Source: an uncultured Muribaculaceae bacterium (GTDB lineage Bacteria; Bacteroidota; Bacteroidia; Bacteroidales; Muribaculaceae). Taken from it: DNA of 26,438 nucleotides. Below, in pieces: positions 1 to 7,495 of this stretch (positions are counted from its first letter, which is position 1; each line of letters starts with the position of its first letter). The stretch is taken from positions 1 to 26,438 of the forward strand of contig CAJUIT010000025.1 in NCBI GenBank assembly GCA_910586565.1, read 5' to 3'. The notes below the pieces were generated by a model. It did no database searches. It was not told the origin of the DNA and was given only the letters and a program-made list of their open reading frames with translations. The position numbers and the translations under genes are program-made.

Positions 1-54
1 CCAACGACCCCGAGATTACAAATCACGTGCTCTGGCCAACTGAGCTAAAGAGGC
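1..54 (-). tRNA. tRNA-Thr(UGU), 3' end cut off by the window edge
   Basis: Read on the minus strand from 54 downwards, the sequence opens with an acceptor strand GCCTCTT. It continues with a canonical D-arm (TAGCTCAGTTGG), an anticodon loop TTTGTAA with anticodon TGT, and the start of the variable and T regions. The anticodon reads ACA (Thr). About 20 nt of T-arm and the 3' acceptor strand lie outside the window. In Bacteroidales such tRNA genes are often in clusters, and others may follow beyond position 1. Confidence 0.9.
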
Positions 55-121
55 AATTTTCAAGGTTCTATTGAGAGCGGATTCCCTTTGTTTGAGTGGG
101 TTACCGTCTCATTTGCGGTTG

Positions 122-153
122 CAAAGTTAAGTACTATTTTTGAATCACGCAAA
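122..153 (-). promoter_or_regulatory. Promoter of the tRNA-Thr transcript (Bacteroidota -33/-7)
   Basis: On the minus strand, TTTG (150-153) is followed after exactly 20 nt by TAACTTTG (122-129). This matches the Bacteroidota sigma-ABfr consensus TTTG-N19-21-TAnnTTTG. The predicted start near 116 gives a leader of about 60 nt before the tRNA at 54. Confidence 0.75.
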
Positions 154-154
154 C

Positions 155-656
155 AATTCGCAAAAATTTTTCCTTAAAAATCGCAGAATTTTTCGCCGCC
201 ACATCGCCGTGAATCCCCTGCGGGCTTAATTATCAAACCAATAACTCGGTTGACGCCTCTGATAAAAATTTTCGCTACCCGGCACAAAAAAAACGGAACT
301 CAGCCGCCGCAACTGTCGAAATGCATTTTCCGCCGCGGGGAATGGCTGCTACCCGCTCGCGCACCCATCCCCTATCCCGCCCACCCTATTCACCCATGTG
401 GTGCACTCAGCCGCAGCTGCCGCAACTGTGCACGCACACAAAATCTATGTTGAAAAAAATCCATGCTGCCGTTTTTTTTGTTAAATTTGCATCTGCCTGC
501 AAGGGAGTTTTCCCGGGCAGCAATAGGTGCAGCAAGCGAAACCGCACCGGAGTTTCATAATCCGGCCAACTCACGATGCAACATGCGGCACACATTTTTC
601 AGCATTCGCATCAGTCAACAGAAGCAATTAATACATATATAATATAAAATAACGTC
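155..656. other. Gene-free stretch between tRNA-Thr and the aminopeptidase gene
   Basis: I see no credible gene here. The open frames (for example 250-453 and 321-560) are Pro/Ser/Arg-rich, lack family features and overlap each other. The stretch holds a short imperfect direct repeat: ACTCAGCCGC plus GCCGCAACTGT at 298-316, and again at 405-429 with a 6-nt insertion. It also has a small GGGA-GTTT-TCCC hairpin at 503-514, a CCGGA/TCCGG dyad at 547-565, and one -7-like site at 482-489. The last 30 nt before the ATG are very A+T-rich. No known riboswitch class was recognised. Confidence 0.5.
482..489 (+). promoter_or_regulatory. Candidate -7 element for the aminopeptidase gene
   Basis: TAAATTTG fits the TAnnTTTG consensus, but no TTTG lies at the proper distance upstream. 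If real, transcription starts near 495 and the leader would be about 160 nt, containing two small dyads. Confidence 0.35.
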
Positions 657-2438
657 ATGAATGAAATGATAGCACAACGGCTCAATGCTTTGCGCCGCGA
701 AATGAAAACTGCCGGCGTAAGCGCCGTCGTCATACCCCAGACCGACCCCCATCAGAGCGAATATCTCGCCTCCCACTGGCAGGTGCGCCGTTGGCTCAGC
801 GGCTTCACCGGCTCGGCCGGCTCACTGGTTGTAACCGACAATGATGCCCTCCTGTGGACCGACTCCCGCTACTTCCTTCAGGCTGCGCAGCAGCTCGAAG
901 GCACCGGAATCAAACTGATGAAAGATGGACTGCCAGAAACCCCGTCAATCTCCCACTTCCTCACCCACACGCTCGTGAAAGGTTCCACCGTTGGAGTTGA
1001 CGGAGCGCTGTTCTCGGTTTCAGAAACCGCTGCACTCCGTTCGACACTCGAAAAATACGGGCTCAACCTCAACACCTCGTTCGATGTGATTGACAACATC
1101 TGGACCGACCGCCCCGACCTCCCCGACGCACCCGTGTTTGTTCACGACATCAAATTTGCCGGCGAAAGCGCAACCGACAAAATCAGAAAAATCCTTGCCG
1201 ACACCGCCGAACAGGGAGCCAATGCAATTTTCATCTCGGCTCTCGACGAAATTGCATGGACGCTCAACATCCGCTCGCGCGACGTAAACTGCAACCCTGT
1301 GGCCACTGCATTCCTCTACCTCTCCCCTGCCGGCTCCACATTATTTATAAAGAAAGAGAAAATCACCCCCGAAACCGCGGCATATCTCAACGAAGCTGCC
1401 GTGAAAGTGGCCGACTATGCCACAGCCGGTGAATTCCTTGCCTCACTGCCGCAAACAACCAAAGTGCTCATCGAGGCAATCCGCACCTCGGGACGCACAC
1501 TCGACCTCCTGGGCTCACGCGCCGTTGTGGGAGCCTCACCCGTTCCCCTGCTCAAAGCCACAAAGAACGAAACCCAGATTGCCGGCATCCGCCGCTCGAT
1601 GGAGATTGACGGCGCGGCGCTCGTGGGCGCATTCATGGAGATTGAACGCATGATGCGCGACGGCGAAACGCTCACCGAACTCGCCGTTTCCGACATCCTC
1701 ACCCGCTTCCGCTCGCAACAGCCCAACTATTTCGACGAAAGTTTCGAGACAATCGCCGGCTATGGCCCCCACGGAGCAATCGTTCACTATTCGGCAACAC
1801 CCGAATCGAGCTCAACAGTCGAACCCCACGGCTTGCTGCTCATCGACTCGGGCGCGCAATATCTCACCGGAACAACCGACATCACCCGCACCATCGCGAT
1901 GGGCACCCCCACACAACAGGAGAAACACGATTTCACCCTTGTGATGAAAGGGCACATCGCACTCGGCACCGCCATTTTCCCCGAAGGCACCCGCGGCGGC
2001 CAGCTCGACGCCCTCGCCCGTCAGTTCCTGTGGCGCGAAGGCCTGAGCTATCTACACGGCACCGGTCATGGCGTGGGCCACTTCCTCAACGTTCATGAAG
2101 GCCCCCAGAGCATCCGCCTCAACGACGTGCCCGCAACATTGGTTCCCGGCATGCTCACCTCCAACGAACCCGGCCTCTACCGCGCAGGCGTTCACGGCAT
2201 CCGTTGCGAGAACCTCGTGCTCACCGTGCCCGCCTTCACAACCGAATTCGGCCGTTTCTTCCGCTTCGAGACAATGACCCTCTTCCCCTTCGACCGCTCG
2301 CTGTTCGACACCGATATCATGACCGCCGAGGAAATCAACTGGGTCAACGGCTACCACGCCGAAGTTTACCGCCGTCTGCTCCCCCTCCTCACTCCCGAGC
2401 AAGGCGAATGGCTCCGCGAGAAAACACTTCCCCTCTAA
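657..2438 (+). CDS. Xaa-Pro aminopeptidase (aminopeptidase P, M24B family)
   Basis: A 593-aa cytosolic metallopeptidase that removes N-terminal residues preceding proline. The length and layout match the long, three-domain aminopeptidase P (eukaryotic APP1-like) rather than the shorter E. coli PepP. There are two creatinase-type N-domains (about 1-310), a pita-bread catalytic domain (about 310-530) and a C-terminal extension. All five expected metal ligands are visible: Asp397 (IDSGAQY), Asp408 (TTDITRT), His471 (GTGHGVGH), Glu504 (SNEPGLY) and Glu518 (RCENLVL). There is no signal peptide. The ATG at 657 is chosen because the conserved N-domain begins right after it. The gamma carbonic anhydrase starts 23 nt downstream, so the two are probably co-transcribed. 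No anomalies seen. Confidence 0.95.
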   Translation: MNEMIAQRLNALRREMKTAGVSAVVIPQTDPHQSEYLASHWQVRRWLSGFTGSAGSLVVTDNDALLWTDSRYFLQAAQQLEGTGIKLMKDGLPETPSISHFLTHTLVKGSTVGVDGALFSVSETAALRSTLEKYGLNLNTSFDVIDNIWTDRPDLPDAPVFVHDIKFAGESATDKIRKILADTAEQGANAIFISALDEIAWTLNIRSRDVNCNPVATAFLYLSPAGSTLFIKKEKITPETAAYLNEAAVKVADYATAGEFLASLPQTTKVLIEAIRTSGRTLDLLGSRAVVGASPVPLLKATKNETQIAGIRRSMEIDGAALVGAFMEIERMMRDGETLTELAVSDILTRFRSQQPNYFDESFETIAGYGPHGAIVHYSATPESSSTVEPHGLLLIDSGAQYLTGTTDITRTIAMGTPTQQEKHDFTLVMKGHIALGTAIFPEGTRGGQLDALARQFLWREGLSYLHGTGHGVGHFLNVHEGPQSIRLNDVPATLVPGMLTSNEPGLYRAGVHGIRCENLVLTVPAFTTEFGRFFRFETMTLFPFDRSLFDTDIMTAEEINWVNGYHAEVYRRLLPLLTPEQGEWLREKTLPL

Positions 2439-2461
2439 CTAAATCACCACAGCAACTGACT

Positions 2462-2998
2462 ATGGCTCTTATAGTTCCCGTGCGCGGATTCACGCCTGTG
2501 ACAGGCCGCGACTGCTTCCTTGCCGAGAATGCCACATTGGTTGGCGATGTTGTGATGGGCGACGAGTGCAGCATCTGGTTCAACACCGTGCTGCGCGGCG
2601 ACGTCAATTCCATCCGCATCGGCAACCGCGTGAACATTCAGGACGGCTCGGTGCTCCACACCCTCTATCAGAAATCAACCATCGAGATTGGCAACGACGT
2701 GTCAATCGGCCATAACGTCACCGTTCATGGCGCAAAAATCCGCGACTATGCCCTCATCGGCATGGGAGCCGTGGTGATGGACGATGCCGAAGTTGGCGAA
2801 GGCGCCCTCGTGGCTGCCGGTTCGGTAGTGCTTTCCAAAACCAAAATCGGCCCGCACGAACTGTGGGGCGGTTGCCCGGCCAAATTCATCAAAATGATGG
2901 AACCCGAAAAATCGCGCGAACTCAACGAAAAGATAGCCCACAACTACCTTTTCTACTCCAAGTGGTACACCGACCCCGACAACGCAGCCGGAAACTGA
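2462..2998 (+). CDS. Gamma carbonic anhydrase family protein (left-handed beta-helix)
   Basis: A 178-aa protein made almost entirely of hexapeptide repeats of the left-handed beta-helix type, as in PaaY/CaiE/YrdA and gamma carbonic anhydrases. The three zinc-ligand histidines of the family are present: His66 (SVLHTLY), then His84 and His89 (IGHNVTVHG). A metal site and possible CO2 hydration or related activity are therefore plausible. Many such proteins have no proven substrate. The frame is open upstream to 2204, but that part overlaps the aminopeptidase gene and has low-complexity, Pro/Arg-rich composition. The ATG at 2462 starts the conserved sequence (MALIVPVRGF). It lies 23 nt after the aminopeptidase stop, as in an operon, and a strong terminator follows. 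Confidence 0.93.
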   Translation: MALIVPVRGFTPVTGRDCFLAENATLVGDVVMGDECSIWFNTVLRGDVNSIRIGNRVNIQDGSVLHTLYQKSTIEIGNDVSIGHNVTVHGAKIRDYALIGMGAVVMDDAEVGEGALVAAGSVVLSKTKIGPHELWGGCPAKFIKMMEPEKSRELNEKIAHNYLFYSKWYTDPDNAAGN

Positions 2999-3048
2999 CC
3001 GACTGCCTGACCGGCATTCAGGCTTGAACACCTGAAAAACTTATGCAA

Positions 3049-3098
3049 AATCGGAGCAGGATTGGCAACTGCCTGAATCCTGCCCCGATTCCATTTTT
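3049..3098 (+). terminator. Rho-independent terminator after the carbonic anhydrase gene
   Basis: The arms AATCGG-a-GCAGGATT (3049-3063) and AATCCTGC-c-CCGATT (3076-3090) pair over 14 bp with one 1x1 mismatch. A further GGC/GCC pairing lies in the loop. TTTTT follows at 3094-3098. It separates the carbonic anhydrase from the lipoprotein gene at 3136 and also argues against a start for the latter at 3043. Confidence 0.8.
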
Positions 3099-3135
3099 CC
3101 ATACTCCCGAAACCCTCATAAACCGAATTCATCTC

Positions 3136-4380
3136 ATGAAAAGACTTTCAAGTAGCACAATCGGCCTTGCAGCACTGTTGCTCACATCGTGCGGCGGAAA
3201 CAGCACCGGCAATCAACCGAACCAATCATCCGAAATCACGCCGCATCTTACAGCCGACGGCGAATTTCCAATCATCGCATGGTATGGCGTACCTGCCGAC
3301 CACACAAACCTTACCCGCTACCGGGAGCTGCGCGACTGCGGATTCACCCACAATTTCACCGAACACTACGCCAATGCCGATTCAATGGCCTCGGCACTCG
3401 ACATTGCCCGACAATGCGGACTTAAACTCATCATCAACACTCCGAATCTACGCGACGAACCCGAACAGATTGCCGAGCGGTTTAAGAATCACCCCGCTAT
3501 AGCCGGCTACTACGTGCGCGACGAGCCTTCAATGCGCGATTTCAAACATCTCGGAGAAATCACCTCGCGCATTCAAAAGGTTGACAGCACACATTTCTGC
3601 TACATAAACCTTCTTCCCAGCCACGCGCCCGAAGGAATGCTCGGAACAAACGACTATCGCCAATACGTGCATTCGTTCGACAGCATCACAGGTGTGCAAC
3701 TGCTCACCTACGACCACTACCCCATTCTTGAAGATGAAAAGGGGCTGACGCTGCGCCCTGAATATTTCCAAAACATCGAGATGTTCTCCGATGAAGCTCG
3801 CAAAGCGGGAAAACCGTTTTGGGCTTTCGCCCTTACCACCGCACATGGTCCATATCCCGTTCCCGACATGGCACAACTGCGCCTGCAGGTTTTCACCGAC
3901 CTGGCCTACGGTACACAAGGCATCCAGTACTTCACCTACTGGGACCCGAAAGTTGACGACGTCGACTTCCACCACGCACCCATCGATCGCAACAACCGGC
4001 GCACCGATGTGTGGGATAAAGTAAAGGCTATGAATTCTGAGATTAAAGGACTTGCGGGTGTTTTTCTCGGATGCCAAGTCACCTCTGTAAACCACACAGG
4101 CGCCGAAATTCCCAATGGGACCAAGCGCCTTGAAACATTACCGGAAGGATTCTCCAAACTTGACACCCACGGATGCGGAGCCATTGTGTCGCAAATCAAA
4201 AACCGGGGAAACAGCTTTGTGGTTATTGTCAACCGAAGCTTAACCACACGCATGACACTGACAACCGAAGTCGCCGACACGATGAAACGTGTGCTGAAAG
4301 ATGGCTCTATAGTGCCGGCCTCCACCTATGCCAACGAAATTTTTGTTGAGCCCGGCGATGCTGTAGTTTTCATGCATTGA
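3136..4380 (+). CDS. Lipoprotein with a TIM-barrel glycosidase-like domain
   Basis: A 414-aa predicted lipoprotein. The N-terminus MKRLSSSTIGLAALLLTSC has a signal peptide and a lipobox ending at Cys19, which fixes the ATG at 3136 rather than an upstream start. The body looks like a (beta/alpha)8 barrel. It has an alternation of strand and helix starting at PIIAWYGVP, a GYYVRDEPS strand end carrying Glu130 (a typical position for a catalytic acid in retaining glycosidases), LLTYDHYPIL, GKPFWAFALTT, and IQYFTYWDP near the barrel end. A short beta-rich C-terminal domain follows from about residue 320. This resembles the GH42-like barrels found in Bacteroidales polysaccharide-degrading lipoproteins, but the exact family and substrate cannot be told by eye. 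It stands alone between a terminator and a 42-bp palindrome. Confidence 0.75.
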   Translation: MKRLSSSTIGLAALLLTSCGGNSTGNQPNQSSEITPHLTADGEFPIIAWYGVPADHTNLTRYRELRDCGFTHNFTEHYANADSMASALDIARQCGLKLIINTPNLRDEPEQIAERFKNHPAIAGYYVRDEPSMRDFKHLGEITSRIQKVDSTHFCYINLLPSHAPEGMLGTNDYRQYVHSFDSITGVQLLTYDHYPILEDEKGLTLRPEYFQNIEMFSDEARKAGKPFWAFALTTAHGPYPVPDMAQLRLQVFTDLAYGTQGIQYFTYWDPKVDDVDFHHAPIDRNNRRTDVWDKVKAMNSEIKGLAGVFLGCQVTSVNHTGAEIPNGTKRLETLPEGFSKLDTHGCGAIVSQIKNRGNSFVVIVNRSLTTRMTLTTEVADTMKRVLKDGSIVPASTYANEIFVEPGDAVVFMH

Positions 4381-4413
4381 CACAACCAAAACACATCCAA
4401 CCTAAATACCCTC

Positions 4414-4455
4414 AAGATTATTAAATATGCCCAATTGGGCATATTTAATAATCTT
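4414..4455. repeat. 42-bp perfect palindrome (21+21), probable terminator
   Basis: Positions 4414-4434 are the exact reverse complement of 4435-4455 with no spacer. A GC core (GCCCAATTGGGC, 4429-4440) is flanked by A+T-only arms. It lies 33 nt after the lipoprotein stop and about 95 nt before the next start. An RNA from either strand would fold into a long hairpin, so it may end transcription of the lipoprotein gene. The complete symmetry also allows a cruciform or a protein-binding site. Confidence 0.85.
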
Positions 4456-4488
4456 TAACTAAATGGGGGTAATTACGTCTGATTTCCA

Positions 4489-4496
4489 TAAATTTG
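4489..4496 (+). promoter_or_regulatory. Candidate -7 element for the TolB-like gene
   Basis: TAAATTTG fits the -7 consensus and lies 53 nt before the ATG at 4550. No clear TTTG -33 box is present. It follows directly after the palindrome at 4414-4455. Confidence 0.5.
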
Positions 4497-4549
4497 CACG
4501 CGTAAAGCCGCTTTTTGGCATCATTTAACACACAAACCTCAAAAAACGC

Positions 4550-5539
4550 ATGCATCTACGTTTATCCGTCGCAGCAGCTGTAGCCGCTGCTATTCTAACC
4601 TCAACGCAACACACAAATGCTCAGGCCATAGACTATTCAGTTGTATCCGTGCCTGAAGAAGCCGGGCTTGAACTCACAAAAATAACCTCCAAAAGCGATG
4701 CCGTGTGCCTCCCGCAGGTGAAACGACGCGGCAAAAACATCAACTGGTTTTCCAACCGCGTGCTCGCGCCACTTCCCGGCTCGGATGAAATGGCCTATCT
4801 GTCATCCCGCAATAACACCACCAACATATTCATCAAGGATATGTTGAAACAAGGTGCATCCAGGCAACGCACCAACCGCACCGGGATAATCGACTTTTCA
4901 TTCTCACCCGACGGCAAAGAGCTCTATTTCTCCGAAAAACGTGGAAAAACCAACCAGATTTTCCGCACAAGCGCCACCAACGGCTATGTGTGCCGCCAGA
5001 TAACTTCGGCGGCCAACGATTTCTCCCCCGCAGTTACACCCGACGGCACACAGGTGTTTTTCACACGCCTCGAAAACAAAGGGAGCGGAATCTGGAGCTA
5101 CAACCTCCAGAACAATTTTCTCTCAAGCTATTCAAACGGGCAAAATCCTTGCCCGCTTGCCGATGAGCCCGCGCTGATTATAGCCCGGAGCACCCCCGAC
5201 GGCCGCACCGAGCTGTGGAAAATCAACTATGAAACCGGCGTTGAGGAGAGCATTGTGGCCGACCCCGCAAGGAGTTTCACATCTCCGATTGTTTCACCCG
5301 ACGGCAAATGGATTCTGTTTGTCGGCAATTCATTGCTGCAAGCCCCCGGCGTGAACTATCCCAACACCGACATTTTCGTGTGCCGCCCCGATGGAACCGA
5401 TTTGCGGCAGCTCACCTACCATGCTGCCGACGATCTCAGCCCCGTGTGGAGCAACGACGGCAACTACATTTATTTCGTGTCACAACGTGGCGATGCCGAA
5501 GGCACACCCAACATCTGGCGACTCACCTTCACCGAATAA
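4550..5539 (+). CDS. Exported TolB-like (PD40/WD40-like) beta-propeller protein
   Basis: A 329-aa protein with a signal peptide (MHLRLSVAAAVAAAILTSTQ, then HTNAQA as the likely cleavage region). It has at least four PD40-type blades marked by SPDG/TPDG motifs: FSFSPDGKELYFSE, FSPAVTPDGTQVFFTR, SPIVSPDGKWILFVG and LSPVWSNDGNYIYFVSQRG. Such propellers resemble the C-terminal part of TolB and act as periplasmic binding platforms. Without TolB's N-terminal domain or tol genes nearby, the role here is unknown. An outer-membrane barrel gene follows 116 nt downstream on the same strand, and the two may work together at the envelope. Confidence 0.85.
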   Translation: MHLRLSVAAAVAAAILTSTQHTNAQAIDYSVVSVPEEAGLELTKITSKSDAVCLPQVKRRGKNINWFSNRVLAPLPGSDEMAYLSSRNNTTNIFIKDMLKQGASRQRTNRTGIIDFSFSPDGKELYFSEKRGKTNQIFRTSATNGYVCRQITSAANDFSPAVTPDGTQVFFTRLENKGSGIWSYNLQNNFLSSYSNGQNPCPLADEPALIIARSTPDGRTELWKINYETGVEESIVADPARSFTSPIVSPDGKWILFVGNSLLQAPGVNYPNTDIFVCRPDGTDLRQLTYHAADDLSPVWSNDGNYIYFVSQRGDAEGTPNIWRLTFTE

Positions 5540-5655
5540 ATTAAACCTTTTCACTATAAATCTTCTGCGGTAAGTGGCTCAAAAAATAAGACACCTCACT
5601 CGCAAACTTAACTCAGAAATCAACCATTTTACAAACCTTTAACCTGTTTAAAATC

Positions 5656-6432
5656 ATGAACTTCAAGACTATTATGCTTGCAGGCGCTCTGGCCGTTTCA
5701 GGCACAGCCTCCGCTCAGTTCGCCAACACCGGTGCATCGAACAACGCCGACACACCCATGTCCTACAACCGCGTGACACTCTCCTACGCACCCACATTCA
5801 TCGGCGGCGAAACCGTGAACGGCGTGGGAATCGGCTACACCTACGGAGGCTTCATCTCCCAAGAACGCACTATGTTCATTGAAATTGGTGTGCGCCTCAA
5901 CTACAATGCAAAAACTTTCGACGGAATGTTCGGCTACTCAATGGTTTCACCCGACGATATTCTCAACGGAAGCTACGACGACATCCTCAACGGCGATTTC
6001 GACGCAATCATGGATCAGGACTGGGAACACACAAGCTCCCTGAAAATGAAGTTTAAAATGCTTCAGTACGCCATCCCCATCAACTTCGGCTACCGCTATG
6101 CGTTCAACGAAAATCTGTCGGTGAGCCCCTACATCGGCCTCAACTTCAAATTCAACCTCCTCGCCCAGGGCAAGATGGAAAGCGATGCTAATGACAACGA
6201 CTACATCAACAACGCCGTTTCCGACGAGTTTGACGACACCACAATCAATTTCCTGAGCAAGGACGACATGATGGGAATGCAGTGGAAAACCTTCCAGATG
6301 GGCTGGCACATCGGCGCAGGCGTGAACTACAAGGCCGCCTACCTCGGGCTGCAATACGGCACCGACTTCATCAAGCTCGCCGAAGGCACCAACTCCGCCA
6401 ACTTCTACCTCACCGCCGGCTTCCAATTCTAA
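5656..6432 (+). CDS. Outer-membrane beta-barrel protein
   Basis: A 258-aa protein with a signal peptide (MNFKTIMLAGALAVSGTASA, cut before QFANT). Amphipathic strands end in a terminal aromatic residue (YLTAGFQF), the usual outer-membrane barrel signature recognised by the BAM machinery. Strands such as RVTLSYAPTFIGG, INFGYRYAFNENLSVSPYIGLNFKF and GWHIGAGVNYKAAYLGLQYG fit an 8-10-strand porin-like fold. One loop (about residues 99-120) carries a short Asp/Asn-rich internal repeat: DDILNGSY, then DDILNGDF. Loop 3 is also acidic (SDANDNDYINN). No substrate can be assigned. The gene is convergent with the ABC ATPase, with only 42 nt between them. Confidence 0.85.
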   Translation: MNFKTIMLAGALAVSGTASAQFANTGASNNADTPMSYNRVTLSYAPTFIGGETVNGVGIGYTYGGFISQERTMFIEIGVRLNYNAKTFDGMFGYSMVSPDDILNGSYDDILNGDFDAIMDQDWEHTSSLKMKFKMLQYAIPINFGYRYAFNENLSVSPYIGLNFKFNLLAQGKMESDANDNDYINNAVSDEFDDTTINFLSKDDMMGMQWKTFQMGWHIGAGVNYKAAYLGLQYGTDFIKLAEGTNSANFYLTAGFQF

Positions 6433-6474
6433 CAATTCCGGATTGGTGCAGGCAAAACTATTCTGAACTGCCGG

Positions 6475-7248
6475 TCAACGGTAGTCGAGACGCATGGGGT
6501 CGAATGTCACATTACGACCCGCAAACAGGCGGTCGAGCGCATTTGCAGGCTCGGCCGCTTTTTGTGCGGCAATCAGATTGGCGGGGGTGTCGACAACGAG
6601 GGTGCGGTCGCCCGGCATCAGCCACAGCTTATCGGAAAGTTCCAAAGCCGAAGAAATGTGATGCGACGACAGCAAAACAGCCTTATCACACTCCGCCGCA
6701 AGCCGTCGCAGCAGATTGAGAAGCTCCACACGCCCCGCCACATCGAGAAACGCTGTCGGTTCGTCGAGCAGAACCACGGGTGTATCCTGTGCCAGCGCAC
6801 GCGCAACCATCACCTTCTGTCGCTCCCCGTCGGAAAGTGTTGAAACATTGCGGGTTGAAAAACGCTCCGTGCCTGTCACTGCAAGCGCTTCGTCAACAAT
6901 TCGGCGGTCGTCGGCTCCGAGCCGCCCGAAAAAGCCTGTATGGGGGTAACGTCCCATCTCAACCACCTCACGCACCGTGAGAGCGTCAGCCTCCACCCGG
7001 TCGGTGTTCACCACACTCACCAACCGTGCAAGCTCACGCCGCGACATGCCGCCGAGGGGCCGCCCGGCCACCGTCACCTCCCCCTCAAGGGGGGCAAGGT
7101 CGCCGCTCATTATCCTCAGCAATGTTGATTTGCCGGCACCGTTGGCACCCACAAGCGTGGCAAGCTCACCCTTTGTCAAGGTGGCATTTGCCCCCTCAAG
7201 CAGATGGCGCCCGTGATAGCCGGCAGTGATGTTGATCAGTTCAAGCAT
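6475..7248 (-). CDS. ABC transporter ATP-binding protein (FecE/BtuD/HmuV type)
   Basis: A 257-aa ATPase of the iron-chelate/haem/vitamin B12 importer family. Visible motifs are Walker A GANGAGKST (34-42), signature LSDGERQ (138-144), Walker B VVLLDE (158-163) with catalytic Glu163, and the H-loop at His196/His197 (LSSHH). The signature has Asp where LSGGQ has Gly, and ER after the second Gly, a variant seen in this family. The partner permease (7493-8542) and binding protein (8554-9708) are upstream on the same strand. Unlike the tight joints elsewhere in this operon, 244 nt separate it from the permease, and all of that is a MITE-like element. The promoter-like site in the element might drive it separately. 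Confidence 0.93.
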   Translation of the reverse strand: MLELINITAGYHGRHLLEGANATLTKGELATLVGANGAGKSTLLRIMSGDLAPLEGEVTVAGRPLGGMSRRELARLVSVVNTDRVEADALTVREVVEMGRYPHTGFFGRLGADDRRIVDEALAVTGTERFSTRNVSTLSDGERQKVMVARALAQDTPVVLLDEPTAFLDVAGRVELLNLLRRLAAECDKAVLLSSHHISSALELSDKLWLMPGDRTLVVDTPANLIAAQKAAEPANALDRLFAGRNVTFDPMRLDYR

Positions 7249-7249
7249 A

Positions 7250-7495
7250 TAGAGGGTGTTTAATATTAAATGTTAATTCCTCGGTGGAAAAGATGTCCAA
7301 GATTTTCGCTGTATGGTATTTTTATAATTTTGGAGGATTATTAATAACATTGAAAACACTTTCGCCTCGGTGTCTCTTTGGCTAAATTTCTGTTATTCGT
7401 CAGTCACGATGCCCGCATCGTCTTTCCTCATAACGAGAAATTTATCGCAAAGATACACCGCCGAGGTATTAACATTTATTATTAAACACCCTCTA
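7250..7495. mobile_element. MITE-like element, 246 bp with 35-bp terminal inverted repeats
   Basis: Positions 7250-7284 and the reverse complement of 7461-7495 match at 33 of 35 bases (mismatches at 7266 and 7278). Each end begins with TA followed by GAGGGTGTTTAAT, so the element proper may be 7252-7493 with a duplicated TA target, as in Tc1/IS630-type insertions. It encodes no protein. Inside are nested dyads: CTTTG (7376-7380) with CAAAG (7448-7452), TAAATTTCT (7383-7391) with AGAAATTTA (7436-7444), and a 7-bp stem at 7406-7421. It fills the whole gap between permease and ATPase of one operon. The permease stop TAG is formed by TA plus the first base of the element. The transposase family is inferred, not seen. 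Confidence 0.8.
7448..7455 (-). promoter_or_regulatory. Possible -7 element inside the MITE, facing the ATPase gene
   Basis: On the minus strand this reads TATCTTTG, a full match to TAnnTTTG and followed by C, as is usual. No TTTG is found about 20 nt upstream. If active, it would give the ATPase gene its own start about 200 nt upstream. Confidence 0.35.

Noticed and set aside
490..656. Riboswitch in the leader of the aminopeptidase gene
   Set aside because: The small dyads do not match any class I know (cobalamin, FMN, TPP, SAM boxes absent), and the gene has no matching pathway.
2204..2461. Upstream extension of the carbonic anhydrase frame
   Set aside because: It overlaps the end of the aminopeptidase gene in another frame and is Arg/Pro-rich. 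The conserved protein begins at 2462.
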